Below are positions 30,875 to 39,121 of a stretch of DNA of 64,000 bases, one piece after another. The translations under genes and the position numbers were made by a program. The notes under the pieces were generated by a model, which worked only from the letters and a program-made list of their open reading frames with translations, had not been told where the DNA came from and searched no databases. Source of the DNA: Erythrobacteraceae bacterium CFH 75059 (GTDB lineage: Bacteria; Pseudomonadota; Alphaproteobacteria; Sphingomonadales; Sphingomonadaceae); contig SJSR01000002.1 in NCBI GenBank assembly GCA_004331795.1, forward strand, positions 558,001 through 622,000, written 5' to 3'. Each line of letters starts with the position of its first letter. Position 1 is the stretch's first letter.

Positions 30875-30963
30875 AGCTTGCGCGCAGCGGTCCCGGGGTG
30901 GCACTCCGCAGGCACAACGACAAGCCGGATGCAGGCGGCGACCGCATTCGGCAGGGAGCAGGG

Positions 30964-32408
30964 ATGGACAAACCGCGGCAGAGTGCGGCCGGGCTGTGGA
31001 ATATCAGCTTCGGCTTTTTCGGTATCCAGATCGGCTTTGCCCTGCAGAACGCCAACATGAGCCGCGTCTTCCAGTCGCTCGGCAGTGCCATCGATGATCT
31101 GCCGGTGCTGTGGATCGCCGCCCCGCTCACCGGCCTTCTCGTCCAGCCCATTGTCGGCCACCTGTCCGACCGGACGTGGCTCGGCCGACTGGGATGGCGG
31201 CGATGCTGCTGTGGGTGCTGGACGCCTCGCTGAACATCAGCATGGAGCCGTTCCGCGCCTTTGTCGGCGACATGCTGCCCAAGTCTCAGCACACGGCCGG
31301 CTATGCCGTGCAGACCGCCTTCATCGGCAGCGGCGCAGTCGTCGGCTCCATCTTTCCGTGGCTGCTGGACCATTTCGGGGTCGCCAATGTCGCGCCCGAT
31401 GGCGGCATTCCCGACACGGTGCGATTCAGCTTCTGGGCCGGGGCGGCGGCGCTGTTCGCGGCGGTTCTGTGGACGGTGCTGACGACGCGGGAATATTCTC
31501 CCGAACAGATGGCGCGGTTCCACAGCGATACCGCCCAGCCGGACCCGGCAGGTTTGACGCGTGCACTGGCAAGCCGTCCCTTCACGGCGCCAATCGTCTG
31601 GCTGGTTGCGGGCGTGACCGTGATGCTCGCGGTGCGGGTGTTCGCCTTCAAGCAGGAAGTGCTGCTGCTCGGCGCGCTGATGATGACCTACGGGCTTCTG
31701 AGCGCCTATGTCATTGGCCGCGCCCGCGGAGGGGCTGCGCCGGGCATGCTGGGCAGCATCATTGGCGACTTCTCAGCCATGCCGGAGGTGATGAAGCGGC
31801 TGGCGCTGGTGCAGTTCCTCAGCTGGGCCGCCCTCTTCATCATGTGGATCCACACCACGCCGGTCGTGAGCCAGTACTTCTTCGGTTCGGACGATCCCGC
31901 CAGCGCCGCCTACCAGAATGGCGCCAACTGGGTCGGCATCCTCTTCGCCATCTACAACGGTGTCGCCGCGGTCGCTGCGCTGACACTTCTGCCATGGCTG
32001 GCGCGGCGGATCGGCAAGGCGGCAACGCATGCCGCCTGTCTGCTGTGCGGAGCCGCAGGGTTCGCCGGCTTCTTCGTGCACCGCGACCCGCATTGGCTCA
32101 TTGCCAGCGAGATCGGCGTGGGAATCGCCTGGGCGTCCATCCTGGCGATGCCGTATGCCATTCTCGCCTCCAGCCTGCCGGCCGGCAAGCTTGGCGTGTA
32201 CATGGGCCTGTTCAACGTGTTCATCGTGGTGCCGCAGCTGCTGGTCGCGACAGTCATGGGCACGATCATGGTGTCCCTGTTCCCGACGGAGCCGATCTGG
32301 ACGATGGCATTTGCCGCCGGCGCGCTGATCCTCGCGGCGGTGGCGACCCTGCGCGTGCAGACCGAGCCTGATCCGCTGCCGACAGGCGCGTCTCAGGCGG
32401 CGGCGTAG
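30964..32408 (+). pseudogene. MFS sugar transporter (SLC45/sucrose-maltose type), broken by deletion and frameshift
   Basis: The start (MDKPRQSAAGLWNISFGFFG, ATG 30964 with AGGGAGCAGGG just upstream) reads through the first two membrane segments and GHLSDRTWLGRLG. It then meets a stop at 31231-31233. The rest of the protein continues in another frame from about 31195 (MAAMLLWVLDASLNISMEPFRAFVGDML) to the stop at 32408. In homologues the loop after the GHLSDRT motif continues into a further membrane segment before LLWxLDASxNI; here roughly 26-30 residues are missing and the frame changes. The deletion is either a real loss or a sequencing/assembly error. When intact it would import maltose or a similar disaccharide. 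Confidence 0.85.
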
Positions 32409-33382
32409 ATCCTGTCGAGGACGTGCGCGACGGTCCCGACGCCATCCACGGCGGGATCGAAGCGATTGTCCTGCGCGAGGCGCAGCGCCCAGTCCGCAGC
32501 AACCCGTCCTCCCCACGCATCGGGCGCCGAGGCGATAATCTCGCGCGATGTGCCGCGGTCAACGAAGGCTTCGAAGTCGTAGAAGCTGCCGCCCACGTTA
32601 CGAAAACCGGCGCTGGCCTCTGTGCCGTAGAAGGTTGCCGAAATGACCGCATCGGCGCCGGCGTTGAGGTTCCAGGAACAGGCCAGGTTCAATGCCGCTC
32701 CGGAGTCGAGATCGATGCGGGCAACCGCATAATCCTCGACCCGCACATCGTCTCTGGCCAGCGGCTGGCCACCGGCGAAGAGCCGCGCGCTCACTTGCCG
32801 AACCTCGAGCTGCTCGAGCAGGAAAAGCGCAAGGTCGACGAGGTGCACGCCAAGATCCATGACGCAGCCGCCGCCGGACTGTGCCCGGTCGAAGAACCAC
32901 TCCCGCCCCGGCCCGTAGGCATTGTGGAAGACGAGATCGACAGCGAAGACGGTGCCGAGGCTGCCCTTGCGGATCGCATCACCGATCGCCTCCACCGCCC
33001 GGGTGCGGCGGTACGAGAAGTCGACGGCCAGCAGCCGGTCAGCCCGCCGGGCGGCGGCAATCGCGGCTTGCGCCTCGTCCGCGTTTCGTCCGAGCGGCTT
33101 CTGGCAGAACACCGCAGCGCCTTGATCCAGCGCCGCGATCGTCTGCGCGGCGTGGTGCGCGCTCGGGGTGGCAACAACGATTCCGTCCAGACCCATGGCG
33201 AGCATGGCGCCCAAGCCGTCCACGCGCGCCGCCTGCGGCGCCAGGAGCAGCGCTTCGCGGGCACTGGCATCGTCCGGGTCGCACACCGCCGCCGCCTCGA
33301 CCACTCGCGTGGCGAGCATGGCCTCCATGCGGTGCCGGCCAATCCAGCCGGTGCCGAGGAAGCCGAGCCGGGGACGAGTCAC
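32393..33382 (-). CDS. Gfo/Idh/MocA-family oxidoreductase
   Basis: NAD(P)-dependent sugar or cyclitol dehydrogenase, 329 aa. N-terminal Rossmann motif LGFLGTGWIGRHR, the EKP-like catalytic lysine segment as CQKPLGRNADEA, and a C-terminal alpha/beta domain with GGGCVMDLGVHLVDLALFLL. The start is GTG 33382, overlapping the preceding dehydrogenase stop as GTGA. It is the last gene of the minus arm of the glycan cluster and overlaps the convergent transporter pseudogene by 16 bp. Inositol 2-dehydrogenases belong to this family, which fits the inositol-phosphate synthase two genes upstream; that substrate is inferred. Confidence 0.88.
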   Translation of the reverse strand: MTRPRLGFLGTGWIGRHRMEAMLATRVVEAAAVCDPDDASAREALLLAPQAARVDGLGAMLAMGLDGIVVATPSAHHAAQTIAALDQGAAVFCQKPLGRNADEAQAAIAAARRADRLLAVDFSYRRTRAVEAIGDAIRKGSLGTVFAVDLVFHNAYGPGREWFFDRAQSGGGCVMDLGVHLVDLALFLLEQLEVRQVSARLFAGGQPLARDDVRVEDYAVARIDLDSGAALNLACSWNLNAGADAVISATFYGTEASAGFRNVGGSFYDFEAFVDRGTSREIIASAPDAWGGRVAADWALRLAQDNRFDPAVDGVGTVAHVLDRIYAAA

Positions 33383-34356
33383 GAGAACGCGACCAGCGCC
33401 TTGACGAAGCCGCCGGGCTTGTCCCGCGTGGCAATCAGCGCCTCGTCCAGCTGTTCCAGCGGATAGGTGGCTGAAAAGAGGGGTGAGGGATCCAGTCGCC
33501 CGCTGGCCACGGCATCGATTGCCTCGCGCAGGCCACGCATCTGGACGGCAGGATCGCGCTCGTGCGCGTTGACCACGTCGATGCCCTTCCAGTTCCAACC
33601 CTGCATGTTGACCTGTCGGGGGCCATCCTGATGATAGCCGGCGACCGCCAGCACCCCGCCCGTGCCGACGAGTTCGCCGGCGAGGTCCAGCGGCCACTGC
33701 TTGCCGACACACTCGATAACCCGTTCGCACATGGCGCCGTCGGTCGGTCCGCTCACCTGTGCGATGATGGCGTGGTGGTCGTGCATGGCGATGGTGTGCG
33801 TCGCCCCGAACCGGCGCGCCAGGGCGAGCGATTCCTCCCGGCGCGAGATGGCGATGACCCGCGCGCCCGCCTCGCTGGCCAGACGGCACAGCACTGCGCC
33901 AAGGAAGCCGATGCCGATGATCGCCACCGTCTGCCCCGCTTCGATGCGGCTGCGCCGGAAGATGTTAAAGGCACAACCCAGCGGTTCGCCCGGAAAGGGC
34001 GTGCCCGCCAGCGCGGGCGGCAGCACCGCGGTGGCGGCGGCAGGAACAACCTCGTACTCGGCGAACGACTGCGCGCCGAGAAAGGCAACGCGGTTTCCGG
34101 CCGCTGGCGCAGCAACGCCGGCTCCGACCGCATCGACCACGCCCCAGCCTTCATGCCCCAGACCGCCCGGAGCCGTGGGGAAGCGCATCCATTCCGGTCC
34201 TTCCCAAGGCTCGATGTTCGAGGCGCAAACGCCGCAGCCCTCGAGACGGACCCGCACCTCGCCCTCGCCCGGCTCGGGAACGGCAACCGATGTGACCGCG
34301 AAGCGGCGCGGGCCGGTCAGAACCGCCGCGCGCATGGCACCGTGAGCAACCGTCAT
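33379..34356 (-). CDS. Zinc-type (MDR) alcohol/polyol dehydrogenase-like protein
   Basis: 325-aa medium-chain dehydrogenase: GroES-like N-terminal domain with CGVCASNIEPWEGPEW and GGLGHEGWGVVDAVGAGV, then a Rossmann domain VAIIGIGFLGAVLCRLA. Cys and His/Glu of the catalytic zinc site are visible (GCGVCASN, GHEG). The four-cysteine structural zinc loop of classical alcohol dehydrogenases is absent. It could oxidise inositol or a sugar alcohol. The start at 34356 overlaps the inositol-phosphate synthase stop as ATGA; a second ATG lies seven codons in. Confidence 0.88.
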   Translation of the reverse strand: MTVAHGAMRAAVLTGPRRFAVTSVAVPEPGEGEVRVRLEGCGVCASNIEPWEGPEWMRFPTAPGGLGHEGWGVVDAVGAGVAAPAAGNRVAFLGAQSFAEYEVVPAAATAVLPPALAGTPFPGEPLGCAFNIFRRSRIEAGQTVAIIGIGFLGAVLCRLASEAGARVIAISRREESLALARRFGATHTIAMHDHHAIIAQVSGPTDGAMCERVIECVGKQWPLDLAGELVGTGGVLAVAGYHQDGPRQVNMQGWNWKGIDVVNAHERDPAVQMRGLREAIDAVASGRLDPSPLFSATYPLEQLDEALIATRDKPGGFVKALVAFS

Positions 34357-35459
34357 GCCGCGCCTATAAACCTCTGAAGTTCCGCGTGCGCGTAGTCGTC
34401 GCTCACCTGCCGCGGCGGATGCTTGCAGAAGTAGGCCGAGGCCGGGTTGATCACCCCCCCGATCTTCCTGTCGAGCGCCAGCTTGGCGCAGCGGATCATG
34501 TCGATCGCCACCCCGGCCGAGTTCGGGCTGTCCTCGACCGAGAGGCGGAGTTCGAGGTTCATCGGCACGCCCCCGAACAGCTGCCCCTCCATGCGCAGGA
34601 AGCACACCTTGTTGTCGTTCTGCCAGGCCACATAGTCGGAAGGCCCGACATGGATGTTCTCGCTTTCGAGCCGCCGCGCCGCCACCGACTGCACCGCTTC
34701 GGTCTTGGATCGCTTCTTGGACGCCAGCCGGGTCCGTTCAAGCATGTTGAGGAAGTCGGTGTTGCCGCCCGTGTTCAGCTGGTAGGTACGTTCAAGGCGC
34801 ACGCCGCGCTTGGCAAACAGGTCCGTCAGCACGCGGTGAACGATCGTCGCCCCAAGCTGCGCCTTGATGTCATCGCCGATGATCGGCACGCCGGCCTCCT
34901 CGAAGCGGCTCGCCCACGCCGGATCGCTGGCGATGAACACCGGGATCGCGTTCACGAACGCAGCACCGGCCCTTAATGCGCATTCCGCATAGAACTCCGT
35001 CGCGGCCTGCGAGCCGACCGGGAGATAGTTGACCAGCACCTCGACACGGGCCTCGCGCAGATGCTCCACCACCTCGTCCATCGACGGCTCGGCCGCCTCC
35101 GCGACGACGAAGCTCCGCTCGGGCGGATGGGCGCGCATGTGTTCGGCGACGCCGTCGAGCACGCGGCCCATGCGCACCCTGGCTCCCGTCGGCTTGACCG
35201 CATCGCAGAAGCGGGTCGTGCAGTTCGGGCTGGCGAAGATGGCCTCGCTGACATCCGTGTCCAGCTTGCGCTTGTCCACGTCCCACGCGGCAACCACCCG
35301 GATGTCGCCGGGAGCGTAGCCGCCGATGTCTGCGTGCATCAGGCCCGTGTGATCGTTCGACCCCCGCCCGTAGAGCGACAGGCCCTGAACAAGCGAGCTT
35401 GCGCAGTTGCCCACGCCGACAAGGCCCACCCTGATTTCGCGTGCGGCGCTTCCGCCCAT
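34353..35459 (-). CDS. ino1: myo-Inositol-1-phosphate synthase
   Basis: NAD-dependent isomerase turning glucose 6-phosphate into inositol phosphate, 368 aa, of the shorter prokaryotic type. Motifs seen: VGLVGVGNCASSLVQGL (NAD binding), VNYLPVGSQAATEFYAE, GDDIKAQLGATIVHRVL, YQLNTGGNTDFLNM and DSPNSAGVAIDMIRCAKLA, all standard. Start at ATG 35459, sharing one base with the stop of the upstream glycosidase (TGATG). Inositol synthesis is uncommon in bacteria, so its place inside a glycosyltransferase cluster argues that a cyclitol is part of the product. Confidence 0.94.
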   Translation of the reverse strand: MGGSAAREIRVGLVGVGNCASSLVQGLSLYGRGSNDHTGLMHADIGGYAPGDIRVVAAWDVDKRKLDTDVSEAIFASPNCTTRFCDAVKPTGARVRMGRVLDGVAEHMRAHPPERSFVVAEAAEPSMDEVVEHLREARVEVLVNYLPVGSQAATEFYAECALRAGAAFVNAIPVFIASDPAWASRFEEAGVPIIGDDIKAQLGATIVHRVLTDLFAKRGVRLERTYQLNTGGNTDFLNMLERTRLASKKRSKTEAVQSVAARRLESENIHVGPSDYVAWQNDNKVCFLRMEGQLFGGVPMNLELRLSVEDSPNSAGVAIDMIRCAKLALDRKIGGVINPASAYFCKHPPRQVSDDYAHAELQRFIGAA

Positions 35460-36388
35460 CACTGCACCCCTCGCGCGGCAGTCCGGACCTGAGCACTGGG
35501 CGGAGCGTAGCGGTCCGTCATCCAGGCGCAGAAGTCGGCAAAGGCCTGAGGCTCCCTGGCAAGGCTGGTATGATGCGCTTCGAGGCCGAGATGTTCGGGC
35601 GTGAAGCAATACGTCACCAGCAGTTCGAAATCCTGCAACGCCTCCATCTGCCGGTCGAACCAGTCGAGCGCGCCCTCGCGGAAGCTGTCCGCCCAGCTCA
35701 GCCCGGTGCGCAGCTTGCGCACGCCCAGATCCTTCATCCACCGCACGGCATCGTCCAGGCGCGGATCCTCGAAATGGAACCATTGCATGATGCCCATTTG
35801 GGCCGCATGCCGGCGATAGTGTTCGAGCGCGAGCTTGGGCGTGCCGTCCTCGCGGATCAGTCCCATGTAGAAATGCCGGTAATAGCTGGATCCCTCCGCC
35901 TCGCGGTGCCGTGTTTCAGCGCCCCAGCTCTGCGGCAGGTCGAAGAGGGAATACCAGTACACCTGCGGCACGCGCCCGATGAGCAACTCGGCCGTCCGGT
36001 TCAGCCCGAATACCTGCACCTCCTCGGCGCCGAACGAGCCGACACCGACCTCGGTCGCCCAGACGGGCTTGTCAGGGACAACGGCTTCGATCTCGGCGAT
36101 ACGGTCGGGCCAGGAGTGGATCGGCCACAGGTTCCAGTCGAGCGGAAACCCGTGCACCGCGACCACGTCGACGGCTTCCAGCGCCCCCTGGTCGCGCATC
36201 CGGCTCACCCAGTGCGGATCGATGGGCGACATCCCGCCAAGGACGCGGGTCAAGCCGGGCCGCACGGACTGAACGGCGGCACCCGCCCGGATCACGGTGT
36301 CGGCATAGCCCGCCCATTCTGGATCAAGTTCGGGGTTCCAGTGCGACTTGTTGTTCGGCTCGTTCCAGAGCATCACCGCTTCGATCAT
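35459..36388 (-). CDS. Glycoside hydrolase-like TIM-barrel protein (clan A, beta-xylosidase-like)
   Basis: 309 aa. The acid/base region MLWNEPNNKSHWN lies very near the N-terminus, and a likely nucleophile appears in PVWATEVGVGSFG near residue 120, the spacing of clan GH-A enzymes. There is no signal peptide. The barrel seems to start late: strands normally before the NEP motif are missing, and the last about 100 residues (MQWFHFEDPRLDDAVRWM onward) look like another half-barrel, as if circularly permuted. It overlaps its neighbours by ATGA and TGATG. It could trim or transfer a sugar on the cluster's product, or be a catalytically altered member. Confidence 0.72.
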   Translation of the reverse strand: MIEAVMLWNEPNNKSHWNPELDPEWAGYADTVIRAGAAVQSVRPGLTRVLGGMSPIDPHWVSRMRDQGALEAVDVVAVHGFPLDWNLWPIHSWPDRIAEIEAVVPDKPVWATEVGVGSFGAEEVQVFGLNRTAELLIGRVPQVYWYSLFDLPQSWGAETRHREAEGSSYYRHFYMGLIREDGTPKLALEHYRRHAAQMGIMQWFHFEDPRLDDAVRWMKDLGVRKLRTGLSWADSFREGALDWFDRQMEALQDFELLVTYCFTPEHLGLEAHHTSLAREPQAFADFCAWMTDRYAPPSAQVRTAARGVQ

Positions 36389-37185
36389 GCCGCCCCCTCT
36401 TTCGCGGGATAGACCGCCATCGGCCCCATGTCCGCAAACGGGACCGGCGCGGTCCGGCACAGGTAGACTTCCGCTTCGATCTGCGCCTCCACGCGGAACC
36501 CGGCGGCGCGCAGCATTGCCTGGCTGCAGGCGCTGTTGGGTGCCCACCAGTTCGTCCAGTCGTCGGCGTATTCATGCTCGATGAAATGCATCTTGGGGTA
36601 GCCCGGTTCGTCGAAATAGTCCGGCGGGTCGAAGGTGCCCGGCTTGTGAAACGGATGATTACGCGGCGGATCGAAGACGTGCTCGCTGCCGCGCTGCATC
36701 GTCTGGAACAGCAGCCAGTCCCCGGCCACATGTTCGCGAATGAGGTCAAGCGCCAGCAGCGGGTGGCGCAGGTGATAGAGCACTCCCATGAAGATGACCC
36801 AGTCGAACGTCTCGCGAAGAGCCGCGACGTCGTAGACCGACAAGTTGCGAAACTCGACGTCGCCGACCCCGCGCGCATCCGCCGCGAGCCGCGCCTGCGC
36901 CAGATAGCGGTCGTCGGTGTCGATCCCGAGCACGCGCCCCGCACCTCTCGCCTTCATCTCGAGCGCGTAAAAGCCGGCGTTGCAGCCGATGTCGAGAACC
37001 GACCGGCCCTCCAGATCAGCCGGAAGGCTGCCGGCGAAGCGGGCGAACTTGAACGCCGGATAATCGCCGAGGAAATGTTCGGGCGCGGTCCGGATGCCGC
37101 CGCCAAGGTCGATGTTCTGAAACCATGGTGCGAGTTCCCGCACCCGTTCCTCGAGATCGGTCACGGTTCCTGATGCGGGTTTCAT
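36385..37185 (-). CDS. SAM-dependent methyltransferase, TIGR04290-like
   Basis: 266 aa. It resembles the CmoB-like methyltransferase family catalogued as TIGR04290: PWFQNIDLGGGIRTAPEHFLGDYP at residues about 20-43, SAM motif I SVLDIGCNAGFYALEM, then VIFMGVLYHLRHPLLALDLI and WWAPNSACSQAMLRAAGF. The family designation is from memory. The start ATG 37185 overlaps the phosphatase stop as ATGA. It probably methylates a sugar or cyclitol hydroxyl in the glycan pathway; tRNA modification is unlikely given the neighbours. Confidence 0.85.
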   Translation of the reverse strand: MKPASGTVTDLEERVRELAPWFQNIDLGGGIRTAPEHFLGDYPAFKFARFAGSLPADLEGRSVLDIGCNAGFYALEMKARGAGRVLGIDTDDRYLAQARLAADARGVGDVEFRNLSVYDVAALRETFDWVIFMGVLYHLRHPLLALDLIREHVAGDWLLFQTMQRGSEHVFDPPRNHPFHKPGTFDPPDYFDEPGYPKMHFIEHEYADDWTNWWAPNSACSQAMLRAAGFRVEAQIEAEVYLCRTAPVPFADMGPMAVYPAKEGAA

Positions 37186-37778
37186 GCCGGAGTCTCGTTC
37201 AGGCTGATCACTCTTGCTCCCCAAGTCCCGACGGCGAGGCGGCTGATGGACGCAGGATCGATATCGAACCGGAGAAGATGGTCGAGCGAGAGCCCGAGCG
37301 CCTTGGCGACGACTGCCCGGATGACGTCGCAATGGCTGACCATCACCGCCAACCCGCCATCATGGACGGTCGCGGCGGCTTCGACCGCCCGCCAGGCGCG
37401 ACCCTGAACCTCCGTCATGCTTTCGCCGCCCGGAGGCCGCGCGGTCGCGCGGCGCTCGTTCCAGGCGCGCCAGTCCGGCTCATGATCGAGCTCCGCGAAA
37501 GACCTGCCGCGCCACGCGCCGAAGTCCACCTCATCCAGAGCTTCCACCACATCGACCGTGCACGATGCGGCCTCGGCGATGGCGGCTGCGGTCCGCCGCG
37601 TGCGAAGCGATGGGCTGGCGAGCACGCGACGAGGTTCCAGCCGGGCCACGCACTTCGCCAACGCCTGCGCCTCGCGCGTTCCCTCCGCGGAAAGGTCGGC
37701 ACTGTCGCTTCGCCCCGTCAGCACGCGGCCGTAATCCGCATGGCGCGCGTGCCGGATCAGCAGAAGGGTGATGCTCAT
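37182..37778 (-). CDS. Histidine phosphatase family protein
   Basis: 198-aa phosphoglycerate-mutase-fold phosphatase. The catalytic LIRHARHADYG lies near the N-terminus and the second His in VMVSHCDVIRAVV, with DEVDFGAWRGRSFAEL between. It is the first gene of the minus arm. No inositol monophosphatase is nearby, so it may dephosphorylate inositol phosphate or a sugar phosphate for the pathway; this is inferred. The start at 37778 is chosen because the core domain begins there; an ATG twelve codons earlier is in frame. Confidence 0.88.
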   Translation of the reverse strand: MSITLLLIRHARHADYGRVLTGRSDSADLSAEGTREAQALAKCVARLEPRRVLASPSLRTRRTAAAIAEAASCTVDVVEALDEVDFGAWRGRSFAELDHEPDWRAWNERRATARPPGGESMTEVQGRAWRAVEAAATVHDGGLAVMVSHCDVIRAVVAKALGLSLDHLLRFDIDPASISRLAVGTWGARVISLNETPA

Positions 37779-38005
37779 CGGCCATCGCTCGGCGCATAAG
37801 CTATGTAGAAGCAAGGAACAACCCCGGAACGGTCGGCCAAGCGTGCCCTGCGCGCGACAAGCCGTTCAACTGCTTGCTGTCGAGAGGGATCACGACCCTG
37901 TGCAAGCCTTCAAGAGCTGCGGGAAACCTTTCGTTGAAAGAGCGTTCATCTTCATCTACTTGCCTTCTGCGGCAAGACGACGACCATCTGCTTGGGGGGA
38001 AGCCA
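37779..38005. promoter_or_regulatory. Divergent promoter region of the two-armed glycan cluster
   Basis: The 227 bp between the phosphatase and first epimerase genes must hold promoters for both arms. On the plus strand GGAAA (37922-37926), N16, CGTT (37943-37946) resembles the alphaproteobacterial general-stress sigma EcfG promoter (GGAAC-N16/17-CGTT) with one mismatch. A small inverted repeat CTTTC-GTT-GAAAG (37929-37941) lies in its spacer. No matching site was found for the minus arm. Confidence 0.35.
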
Positions 38006-39121
38006 TTGTCAGAAACCGTTTTGGTCACCGGCGGAGCCGGGTTCATCGGCCGGCGCGTCTGCCGCGAACTGCTTGATCGGGGTCATCGGGTGCGGGTGCT
38101 CGACGCCCTGATCCCTCAGGTGCACGGCGACGGCAGCCGCCCCGCGGACCTGCCCGCGGACGTCGACCTGGTCCGCGCCGACATTCGCGACGGCGACGCA
38201 GTTGCGGATGCGCTGCGTCAGGTCGACAGCGTGGTCCACCTTGCCGCCGAGGTCGGTGTCGGACAGTCGATGTACGAGGTGGAACGCTACACCTCCGTCA
38301 ACGACGTCGGCACCGCCGTTCTCTTCGAACGGCTGATCGACCATCCGGTGCGCCGCGTGGTGACCGCATCGTCGATGAGCATCTATGGCGAAGGGCTGTA
38401 CCGGAACGCCGACGGCGAACTGGTCCAAGATGCCGCCCGGGCCCCGCTGCGCGACGGGCAGGCGCAGTGGGAGCCGACAGACGCGCAGGGACGCGCGCTG
38501 GAGCCGGTGGCTACGCCCGAATGGAAGCGGCCTTCGCTCTCGTCCATCTACGCCCTCAACAAGTACGTGCAGGAGCGCACGACACACATCATGGGCGCCC
38601 CGTACGGCATCGAGTCCGTCTGCCTGCGGCTGTTCAACGTGTTCGGACCCGGCCAGGCGCTGTCGAACCCCTATACGGGCGTGCTGGCCATCTTCGCCTC
38701 CCGCCTCCTCAACAAGCAACCGCCCCTCATCTTCGAGGACGGTCAGCAGCGGCGCGACTTCGTCCATGTGGATGATGTGGCGCGTGCCTTCGTGGCGGCG
38801 CTGTTCCTGCCGCAGGCCGCCGGTCAGACCTTCAACGTCGGCTCCGGACAGGACCGATCCGTGTCGGAGGTGGCGCGGGAACTCGCCCGGGCGATGGGAT
38901 GCGAGGGGCTGGACGCGCAGATCGTCGGCAAGGCGCGCACGGGCGACATCCGCCACTGCTTCTGCGACCCCCGACTGGCCCGCGAGCAGCTTGGCTTCAC
39001 CGCCACGGAGAATTTCGCCGAGCGCCTGCAGGAGCTTGCCGAATGGGTGGCGACGCAGACGGCCGACGACCGGGTCGAGACCGCCCGCCGCGAACTGGAA
39101 CAGCGGGGGCTGGTGGCATGA
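38006..39121 (+). CDS. NAD-dependent epimerase/dehydratase (extended SDR), nucleotide-sugar type
   Basis: 371 aa. Rossmann motif VLVTGGAGFIGRRV at the N-terminus, HLAAEVGVGQSMYEV, active-site Tyr/Lys in SSIYALNKYVQER and the downstream RLFNVFGPGQALSNPY and RRDFVHVDDVARAFV typical of dTDP-sugar epimerases. The start is TTG at 38006, five bases after GGGGGGA; no better start exists, and the ATG 44 codons upstream reads non-homologous sequence. It opens the plus arm of the cluster and overlaps the next gene as ATGA. The exact sugar is not readable. Confidence 0.88.
   Translation: MSETVLVTGGAGFIGRRVCRELLDRGHRVRVLDALIPQVHGDGSRPADLPADVDLVRADIRDGDAVADALRQVDSVVHLAAEVGVGQSMYEVERYTSVNDVGTAVLFERLIDHPVRRVVTASSMSIYGEGLYRNADGELVQDAARAPLRDGQAQWEPTDAQGRALEPVATPEWKRPSLSSIYALNKYVQERTTHIMGAPYGIESVCLRLFNVFGPGQALSNPYTGVLAIFASRLLNKQPPLIFEDGQQRRDFVHVDDVARAFVAALFLPQAAGQTFNVGSGQDRSVSEVARELARAMGCEGLDAQIVGKARTGDIRHCFCDPRLAREQLGFTATENFAERLQELAEWVATQTADDRVETARRELEQRGLVA

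Noticed and set aside
30871-30963. Transporter start 31 codons before ATG 30964
   Set aside because: The upstream codons overlap the operator region and are not membrane-protein-like; ATG 30964 has a good ribosome-binding site and the homologous N-terminus.
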